From Mytilus californianus (Eukaryota; Mollusca; Bivalvia; Mytilida; Mytilidae), in NCBI RefSeq assembly GCF_021869535.1, contig NW_026262659.1:2542001-2606000 (forward strand): 64,000 nt of DNA, in the 5' to 3' direction. The notes beneath the pieces are model-generated. The model did no database searches. It was not told where the DNA came from and saw only the letters and a program-made list of their open reading frames with translations. Made by a program: the position numbers and the translations under genes. The first letter of the stretch is position 1, and the number at the start of each line of letters is the position of its first letter. This document shows, in pieces, positions 61,401-64,000 of this stretch.

Positions 61401-64000
61401 ACAAAAAGGCATATAGACAAAGCACATAACCAAAAAACAAAAATTAGCCATAACACAATAAACTCCCATTTATCGGTATAACTTATTACACATGTAAGTA
61501 AAAATAAGTACAAGTTATGTTTCATTTTTTTTTTGTAGATAACCGGTTGAAAAAATACATCGTGTTCAGTGCTGAATGGAATGAACTTACAAAAGCAACC
61601 TACAAAAACAACCTGTCGAAAGTAAAAAAAGAACTTCTCAAAGACGTTAATAATAGCGATATGGCGATATCAATGAAAATAGCATGTATAGCAGGATATA
61701 CTTCAATTGTAAAAGTAGTCTTACCTCAATTTATACTCAAAAACCTTACCACTTTAGACGACGAAGGTAATACACCTCTATTGTATGCAAGTATAGCTGG
61801 TAAGCTCAGCATTGTCAAATTATTTTTGAAAAATGTTAATGATAGTAGTAATAAAGGCCAGACGCCTTTGATGAATGCATGTAGATATGGCTTTATTGAG
61901 ATTGTGGATCTTCTTCTTACCTACGGGGCTGAAGTTAATGTACAAAATGAAATGGGCGAATCTCCTTTGAGTCTTGCTTGCCAACATGACCGTGGTAATG
62001 TTGAGGTTGTCAAAATACTTCTTACCTACGGGGCTAAAGTTAATGTACAAAATGGAAAGGGTGAAACCCCATTAATTTTAGCTTGCCAATCTGACCGAAT
62101 TAATGTCATTAACAAACTTATTGAGGCTGAAGCTGATGTGACTATATGTAACAATGCTGGTGAAAGTGCGTTAATGTACGCATGTGGAAATGGTACTTTA
62201 AATGCGGTACGGATTCTTAATCGTACTAAATGTAGTGTTAATGATGTTGATACAGCAAAACGTTCTACGTTATTACATGCCTGCAGTTCACTTTCTCCTA
62301 CTTATCTATACAAAACACTAAATATTAAGAAGAAACTAGTAGCCATACTTTCAGGAACAAGCAAATCAGTTTGGTCTAAACGACGTTCTGTTGTTACAAG
62401 ATTCCTAATAAACAATAATGCTAACGTGAATATGGCGGATGAACGAGGAGTGACACCATTGATGCTTGCATGTCGGGCCAAGTGTGAAATAAGTGTCGAT
62501 CTTCTTTTGACAAATAAGGCCGAAATTAATGTAACTGATAACATAAATAGTTCAAATGCTCTTTTGTGGGCAATGCAAGGAAACCCTGATATCCATATGA
62601 TAAATATAATTAAAATGTTAATACGAAAGGACGCTGATGTTAACATTATCGATGCAGAAAAGAATACTTCTCTTATAAATGCATGTTATAAAATTATTGA
62701 TGTTAATAGAAGTGAAGAGTTCCTGGCAATGATAAATGCTAGTAGAGATTATTGTGTACAAATTGTTGATTTATTACTAAGAAACGGTGTTGACGTTAAT
62801 GCAAAAAACAAATCTGATGAAACCTCTTTAATTGTGGCTTGCAAAGGTGACCATGTGGATATAATTGAGAGACTCATTCATGCAGGAGCTGACTTAAAAA
62901 GAGACGCTTTCAATGCATTCTGTGCCGCATGTGAATACGGTTCTTTTGAATCGGTCAAGATTTTATATCAATTCAAGACATTAGATATAATAGATTCAAG
63001 CGACCGTTCCTTGTTATTTCACGCATGTAGTGCACTTCATTTTAAGTCAGTTTGTTCCCCTCAATGTACTTCGCTTATTGGTTTCATTATTGGTAAATAT
63101 GGTGACGTGAATAGAGCTGATAACCGCGGCACCACACCGTTAATGCTTGCATGCCAAAACAATTGTCCGAAAGCCGTGGAGGAATTGTTAGCAAATGCAG
63201 CCTCCATAAATGCAGCTGACAAAATTGATGGTTCAACAGCTCTAGCTTGGGCAATGCGGTGTAAATCAGAGAATGATATAATAGCAGTAATCAAAATTTT
63301 GGTAAACCAACACGCTGATGCTCACAAAAGTAATGACCAAGGATTTTCACCTGTAATGCTTGCATGTGAATCAAATGAGAAAAAAATAATACAGGTGTTT
63401 CTTGACAATGTGCAAGATGAAGACAAATGGAAACCTCTGCGCGTGGCATGTAAAAATAGTTTGAAATTTCTATACGAGCAGGAAAAAAACCCGAAAGAGC
63501 AAACATGTCCCGTGAAACCATTGACCGTTGATATCATGATAACTATAATAGCCGATTTAGTCAAATATAAGCGTATAGAAATTCAACGAGTACTCGAAGC
63601 AGTCAATTCCCAAAACGACACTGACTATTTCGAAAACGAGAACAAGGATGACGAGTCTGACAGAAATGCGATTAATGATAACAACAGCTCTGACAATAAA
63701 TTGTCACCATTATGGAAAGCGTTCGAAATTAACAATATGAATTTAGTACGATTGTTAATCGAGGGTAATGTTGACATAAACAAATGTAATGGTAGTAATG
63801 TCACACTATTAATGAAAGCATGTGAGTTAGATGAGTCATATATCGACATATTGAAATTGCTAATTAAGAAAACTAATGACATCAACGCACGCAACAAAGA
63901 AGGCCAAACTGCACTTTTTATAACGTGTAACAAAAGAAATCCTAGCTTCAAAATTGTTCAATCTCTATTTGAAGATCAGTCTCTTGAAACTCCAAATTGT
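28205..64000 (+). CDS. Cys-rich ectodomain / transmembrane / ankyrin-repeat orphan receptor (multi-exon, 3' incomplete)
   Basis: The gene model joins exons 28205-28388, 30353-30655, 50328-50391, 52344-52381, 53323-53400, 58893-58946 and 61539->64000. Lengths are 184, 303, 64, 38, 78, 54 and at least 2462 bases, with phases 1, 1, 2, 1, 1, 1. The predicted product has at least about 1060 residues. The extracellular part (about 185 residues) has 17 Cys and several N-glycosylation sequons. A juxtamembrane segment rich in charge and Gln precedes one helix of about 23 hydrophobic residues, which ends in the stop-transfer WTKRK. The cytoplasmic side holds about 20 ankyrin repeats. I recognise the ectodomain as one that recurs in uncharacterised bivalve proteins, but it has no name I know. 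An orphan cell-surface receptor or adhesion protein signalling through ankyrin-mediated contacts is inferred from topology only. No enzymatic domain is visible. The 5' end, promoter and 3' end are unresolved. Confidence 0.75.
28389..30352 (+). other. Receptor intron 1
   Basis: A 1964-base intron with GTAAGA at the 5' end and TTATTTTTTAG at the 3' end. A minus-oriented fragment of the GAGCAACACGA-type repeat (family F) lies at 29790-30030. The rest shows no coding remnant. Confidence 0.6.
29790..30030 (-). repeat. Penelope-type tail fragment (family F), minus copy
   Basis: In minus orientation it corresponds to the text following the second Penelope-like RT at about 34880-35045 (GTGTTGCTCAGTATTTAG-like, CATGGCGTTGTCAGTTTG). 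Confidence 0.6.
30353..30655 (+). CDS. Receptor exon B: C-terminal half of Cys-rich ectodomain
   Basis: This exon of 303 bases is phase 1 at both ends (acceptor TTATTTTTTAG, donor CAG/GTATGT). It has ten Cys, including the clusters RKCRCDF, HICFCIPSEEDCSC and KCDVD, with RYQPFSLW and GYKFV between them. NVS and NGS are sequons. The Cys spacing (CRCD...GY.FV..P...C.C.PSEEDCSC) is the signature by which I recognise this ectodomain from uncharacterised bivalve receptors. The joined Gly at the A/B boundary completes DYVKPGEKY. Confidence 0.75.
30900..31475 (+). repeat. Dispersed repeat family E, + copy
   Basis: A copy of about 575 bases with GGCGTGGCTTGGTACTTATA, CTTATGTGCTTTGTCTATAT, GTACCAAGTCAGGAATATGA and CCATTCGTTTGATGAGCTCG. 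An inverted copy lies at 61015-61530 and a partial + copy at 50396-50550. Confidence 0.7.
31575..32145. repeat. Family B fragments in both orientations
   Basis: At 31575-31670 a + fragment reads AGGCATCTGACTCGGGACAG and CTCAACCCTCCCCTAAAC. At 31880-32140 a minus fragment reads TTTAACTCCGCCACATTCTT and TAGCCGACTATACGGTTTCG. The two are inverted relative to each other and overlap in the same part of the family. Confidence 0.6.
32330..32430 (+). pseudogene. Possible gypsy-type RNase H fragment
   Basis: The frame includes HYSNIEKEAWGIQH, which resembles the Y..IE.E.LGI.. segment of the RNase H of Ty3/gypsy retroelements. Only about 30 residues match, with nothing recognisable on either side, so this may be a very short relic or coincidence. 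Confidence 0.3.
32915..33440 (+). repeat. Dispersed repeat family B, longest copy
   Basis: A copy of about 525 bases with GAAGATGTGGTATGATTGCC, CACCGTACGGCCTTCAACAA, CAAACGACAACCACTGAATT, GGCTCCTGACTTGGGACAGG and AAGGCTTAACTCATCAGATG. It extends to a segment ending near CGGGGTACTTGTACATCCCA. No open reading frame is present. Confidence 0.75.
33913..34740 (+). pseudogene. Second Penelope-like reverse transcriptase fragment
   Basis: One long frame (33913-34527) covers RT motifs 4-6: IIKMLDFLIDNTF, the Penelope-typical GIPMGNNCAPLLADLFLYSY, and FRYTDDVLSLN with the catalytic DD. VSYFDLHLESD and DDFRFPIVNFPFL follow. After the stop at 34525, related text continues in the same frame order (GVYISQL, then GRHHELVDRYGISVSQM near 34665) to about 34740. 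A G-rich run at 33980-34009 replaces conserved sequence upstream of motif 4. The 5' part is missing. Compared with the copy at 22520-24429 this one is younger, because its catalytic region is intact. Confidence 0.8.
34741..35060 (+). repeat. Penelope-type tail (family F) behind the RT fragment
   Basis: Contains GAGCAACACGACCGGTGCC, CATGTGGAGCAGGATCTGCT, CCGGAGCACCTGAGATCACC and GCCATGACGTTGTCAGTTTA. Since it directly follows the RT it is probably the 3' end of that element. Other copies are at 58345-58560, 59573-59965 (both +), 29790-30030 and 49520-49780 (both -). Confidence 0.7.
35061..35460. other. Intronic sequence without visible features
   Basis: No gene, repeat family or structured element recognised. 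Confidence 0.4.
35467..35612. repeat. Patchwork of simple repeats
   Basis: Five different short-unit arrays follow each other without spacers: CCCT, CCGT, CCCGT (about eight units), CATC, then CATCC (about six units) and finally CAGA. Each unit differs from the previous one by one substitution or one inserted base, as expected from stepwise slippage. Confidence 0.9.
35613..37339. other. Intronic sequence without recognised gene
   Basis: AT-rich, with homopolymer runs of C and A at 37146-37175. No coding remnant or repeat family recognised. Confidence 0.4.
37340..37632. repeat. AGATATCT array 1, 21-bp unit
   Basis: About 13 units of AGATATCTTAATTATTAAATA or close variants, mostly exactly 21 bases, two of them 25 bases. 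The core AGATATCT is a perfect palindrome and the whole unit is nearly self-complementary. Confidence 0.9.
37633..38145. other. Spacer between the two AGATATCT arrays
   Basis: About 510 bases of ordinary AT-rich sequence with a 16-base poly-C run at 37848-37864. No coding sequence. Confidence 0.5.
38146..38445. repeat. AGATATCT array 2, inverted relative to array 1
   Basis: Units of about 22 bases (AAGATATCTTATTTAGTTTA and variants) read as the reverse complement of array 1 units. Within it, 38168-38215 and 38260-38307 form a 48-base inverted repeat with a single mismatch and a 44-base loop. Confidence 0.9.
38446..38930. other. Intronic sequence without recognised gene
   Basis: No gene. A short stretch at 38855-38925 (TGATGAAGGTAAATAAAGAA, GTGCTTCGGATGCATGAAA) resembles the tail of another dispersed mussel repeat. 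Confidence 0.4.
38931..41527. mobile_element. AGCTCACCTG element, 2.6 kb copy (family D)
   Basis: It starts AGCTCACCTG and ends CAGGTGAGCGACACAGGCTC, so the ends are short inverted repeats (GCTCACCTG / CAGGTGAGC). Near the left end it has TCATCACTTGGCGTTCGTCG and a GTC-rich microsatellite. The interior contains many repeats of TTATTGCCCTT-like text and AAAATAGAACATAGGGGTAA (at 39154 and 40903), which suggests internal duplication. No transposase frame is present. I know this family as very common in bivalve genomes. Confidence 0.75.
41528..44734. other. Intronic sequence without recognised gene
   Basis: The frames at 42068-42313 and 42333-42557 are open for 60-80 codons, but I recognise no domain in them. 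Around 43320-43420 and 43785-43890 two segments share GGGCAAGATGATATAAT- and GGCAAGCTGATATACT-like text and appear to be an old duplication of a sequence of about 100 bases. Confidence 0.4.
44735..44960 (+). repeat. Dispersed repeat family B, variant subtype
   Basis: CGACAATGAGCAAACCCCAT, CCGCATAGTAAGCATTAAAA and GGCGGAGTAAAACATGTTTG match the 32915-33440 copy with many changes. Confidence 0.6.
44961..48580. other. Intronic sequence without recognised gene
   Basis: No gene. The motif ATTCATCGCG/GCGATGAAT and variants occur near 45985-46060 and again, inverted, near 47725-47815. They may be remains of an inverted repeat, but the match is weak. Confidence 0.35.
48581..48913. repeat. Tandem duplication around poly-C runs
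   Basis: Two copies, 48581-48685 and 48810-48913, are offset by 229 bases. Each begins GTGAC plus 15-18 C, followed by CATTCATAT...TTAATGCATA, GGTTCTGAGCACG, AACAC and TGAAATCAG.TGCGGAT. The unit between them differs in length and content. Confidence 0.8.
48914..49519. other. Intronic sequence without recognised gene
   Basis: No gene or repeat family recognised. Confidence 0.4.
49520..49780 (-). repeat. Penelope-type tail fragment (family F), minus copy
   Basis: Minus-oriented text matching 34880-35045 (AACACCGAGCAACACGAACC and AAAGATACCAAAAGGGATAT on the + strand). Confidence 0.6.
50328..50391 (+). CDS. Receptor exon C: last ectodomain Cys pair
   Basis: The acceptor is TTATTTCTTAG (AG at 50326-50327) and the donor AAAAG/GTATAT at 50392. 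It enters in phase 1 and leaves in phase 2. It encodes YECVEESQHGNSTCPPIENK: two Cys and one NST sequon. The DYECV...CP.IE pattern is how this ectodomain ends in the related proteins I recall. A dispersed repeat (family E) begins about 5-10 bases after the donor. Confidence 0.6.
50392..52343 (+). other. Receptor intron between exons C and D
   Basis: Besides the family E fragment at 50396-50550, the segments 50860-51040 and 51150-51260 look like minus-oriented copies of the dispersed core (AAATTTGGTACGCGAGATTC, CAGTGGCGCTCTAATCAAAT). No other exon was needed to maintain the frame. Confidence 0.5.
50396..50550 (+). repeat. Repeat family E fragment abutting the exon C donor
   Basis: TCTGTACAAAGTCAGGAATA, CCATTCGTTTGATGTGTTTG and AGGGAGTTTCCGTTTTGATT align with 31320-31475. 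The match begins within about ten bases of the splice donor. Confidence 0.7.
52344..52381 (+). CDS. Receptor exon D: 38-base juxtamembrane microexon
   Basis: The acceptor is TTGTTTATTTATAG (AG at 52342-52343) and the donor AGAG/GTAAAT at 52382. The exon enters in phase 2 and leaves in phase 1. It is the only stretch in the 2.9 kb between exons C and E that I found to resolve their otherwise incompatible phases. It encodes NSSQSQKIKRYR, a polar and basic stalk with one sequon. A CT microsatellite follows 15 bases downstream. Confidence 0.65.
52398..52460. repeat. CT microsatellite followed by TG run
   Basis: About 22 CT units and then (TG)n with a CG interruption, just 3' of exon D. It is likely to be length-polymorphic. 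Confidence 0.95.
52610..53060 (+). repeat. Dispersed repeat family B
   Basis: A full-length-like copy of about 450 bases: GAAGATGTAGTATGAGTGCC, AAAGTACGGTCTTCAACACG, ACGGTCTAATCTATATAAAA, GCAGCGGGTTTAAACGTTTT and CAACATAGAAAGACACACTT. It lies within the intron between exons D and E. Confidence 0.75.
53323..53400 (+). CDS. Receptor exon E: first half of the transmembrane helix
   Basis: The acceptor is a long T-rich tract ending TTTTTTTCAG (AG at 53321-53322). The donor is GCAG/GTAATT at 53401. It is phase 1 at both ends. The encoded text runs from a charged stalk (QQRREQLSN) into GVIVSIGVIVLIMLYA, and the helix is cut by the intron after 16 residues. Confidence 0.75.
54515..55797 (-). pseudogene. 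BEL/Pao retrotransposon gag fragment (DUF1759-like) between short direct repeats
   Basis: Minus-strand text reads LPKLDLPTFDGDILQWQSFW, FNYLKSLLHDEAFQ, NYERAVSLLQ, then after a frameshift YVRGLEPIGKTEGTYGSL, ILKKLPVDIR and HGSTSWQLTKLQQEIFHEL. LP..DLP.F.GD...W..FWD...  is the start of the DUF1759 gag of BEL/Pao elements. An N-terminal part reaches 55720. An in-frame TAG near 55525 and the frameshift near 55085 make the copy inactive. Direct repeats at 54515-54627 and 55712-55797 (both with GGTAAATCGGGCTA, GCTAACAATAACAAAGG and AATACGTCACAC) flank it and could be LTR remnants. No protease, RT or integrase is present. Confidence 0.65.
55798..56343. other. Intronic sequence without recognised gene
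   Basis: No coding remnant or repeat family recognised. Confidence 0.4.
56344..57112. mobile_element. AGCTCACCTG element, 0.77 kb copy (family D)
   Basis: Same ends as the 38931-41527 copy: AGCTCACCTGGCCCAAAGAG at the left and AGGTGAGCGACACATGCTC at the right. GGGCCAAATTTAACCAAACT and CCCGCTTGCCAACCAAAATG are shared. It lacks about 1.8 kb of the interior, so it is a deletion derivative or a shorter subfamily. Confidence 0.75.
57113..58344. other. Intronic sequence without recognised gene
   Basis: At 57805-57885 a copy of the ACGAAACGTGCGCCTGGCGT-type dispersed core is present. No gene. Confidence 0.45.
58345..58560 (+). repeat. Penelope-type tail fragment (family F)
   Basis: GGAGCACCTGAGATCACCCA, GGTGGGGTTCGTGTTGCTCA and ACCATGGCGTTGTCAGTTTA match the 34741 copy. 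Confidence 0.65.
58893..58946 (+). CDS. Receptor exon F: second half of the transmembrane helix and stop-transfer
   Basis: The acceptor is TTTTGTTTTCAG (AG at 58891-58892) and the donor AAAG/GTAAAC at 58947. It is phase 1 at both ends. It encodes MVFIVLWTKRKQSEREK: seven hydrophobic residues that complete the helix, then a strongly basic cluster typical of the cytoplasmic side. This fixes a type I orientation (ectodomain outside, ankyrin repeats inside). Confidence 0.75.
59573..59965 (+). repeat. Penelope-like C-terminus plus tail (family F)
   Basis: It aligns with 34600-34990: AAGTTGAAATCATCCCTTCG, GGACGCCATCACGAGTTGGT, GAGCAACACGACGGGTGCCA. It includes the end of the RT protein (GRHHELVDRYGI-type frame, here disrupted) and the non-coding tail. 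Confidence 0.7.
61015..61530 (-). repeat. Dispersed repeat family E, inverted copy
   Basis: It is the reverse complement of 30900-31475: AACTCCGAGGAAAATTCAAA, ATTCCGAACTTGGTACAGGC and AATGGTGGATTAAACCTAGC on the + strand, then the AGACAAAGCACATAA stretch. It ends close to the acceptor of the ankyrin exon. Confidence 0.7.
61539..64000 (+). CDS. Receptor exon G: ankyrin-repeat cytoplasmic domain, open at window end
   Basis: The acceptor is TTTTTTTTGTAG (AG at 61537-61538). The exon enters in phase 1, and 2462 bases carry no stop to the window edge. After a short link (NRLKKYIVFSAEWNELTKAT) come about 20 ankyrin-type units. Typical ones read GQTPLMNACRYGFIEIVDLL, GETPLILACQSDRINVINKL, GVTPLMLACRAKCEISVDLL and GTTPLMLACQNNCPKAVEEL. 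Each ends with a D/N-VN turn. The usual TPLHLAA is replaced throughout by TPLMLAC or similar, so nearly every unit has a Cys at that position. An acidic, Asn-rich linker (63610-63700, ENENKDDESDRN, NDNNSSDN) interrupts the array. Ankyrin repeats mediate protein binding. No kinase, death or TIR domain is seen up to the edge. Confidence 0.85.

Larger units (their letters stand above)
58947..61538 (+). other. Receptor intron before the ankyrin exon
   Basis: A 2.6 kb intron starting GTAAAC and ending TTTTTTTTGTAG. It contains a family F copy (59573-59965) and an inverted family E copy (61015-61530) that nearly reaches the acceptor. Confidence 0.6.

Noticed and set aside
61820-63951. Minus-strand frames of 76-114 codons
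   Set aside because: They are shadows of the ankyrin-repeat exon, which is read on the + strand without a stop.
1-64000. tRNA and rRNA genes
   Set aside because: No cloverleaf B-box consensus or rRNA-like stretch was noticed by eye; a covariance-model scan would be needed to be certain.

Overview
This window looks like nuclear DNA of a marine bivalve, most likely a mussel (Mytilus type). It is AT-rich and intron-rich. About half of it consists of repeat families that I recognise as typical of mussel genomes: Penelope-like RT tails, the short family whose text begins with a GATGTGGTATGA-like stretch, and the AGCTCACCTG...CAGGTGAGC family. Nothing suggests bacterial, organellar or viral replicon organisation.

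The only clear host protein-coding gene with a readable architecture runs on the + strand from about 28.2 kb to beyond the right edge. I reconstructed seven exons (28205-28388, 30353-30655, 50328-50391, 52344-52381, 53323-53400, 58893-58946, 61539->64000). Their splice phases agree at every junction (1, 1, 2, 1, 1, 1). Together they encode a cysteine-rich, N-glycosylatable ectodomain, one transmembrane helix split by an intron, a short basic juxtamembrane stretch, and a cytoplasmic array of about 20 ankyrin repeats still open at base 64000. This is a candidate orphan receptor and the most interesting object here. Its introns (up to 19.7 kb) hold most of the repeats in the right half. A second likely host exon, a 3'-terminal exon with a nearby AATAAA, lies at 16122-16346.

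Layout. 1-2.9 kb: the end of a Polinton/Maverick-type element, with an acidic ORF and an integrase pseudogene. 3.1-4.4 kb: the 3' end of a LINE plus a Penelope-type tail. 4.4-10 kb: mostly unannotatable AT-rich DNA with one minisatellite and two short repeats. 10.2-12 kb: a protease-like remnant next to a 1.4 kb inverted-repeat element filled with a GGAAC/AACTAG minisatellite and four TTAGGG units. 12.3-15.3 kb: a decayed jockey/CR1-like LINE on the minus strand. 16-20.7 kb: the orphan exon and dispersed repeats. 20.7-26 kb: a Penelope-like element with an N-terminal GIY-YIG-like remnant, interrupted by a 1.3 kb inverted-repeat element carrying a 133-bp tandem repeat, and by a second insertion in its tail. 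28-64 kb: the receptor gene. Its introns contain a second Penelope-like RT, a patchwork microsatellite, two inverted AGATATCT arrays, two copies of the AGCTCACCTG family, a BEL/Pao gag fragment, and several dispersed repeats.

Limits: no database or alignment was run. Family names rest on motif recognition. Splice sites are inferred from GT/AG, phase and protein continuity. The 5' end of the receptor gene, its promoter and its 3' end are not established.
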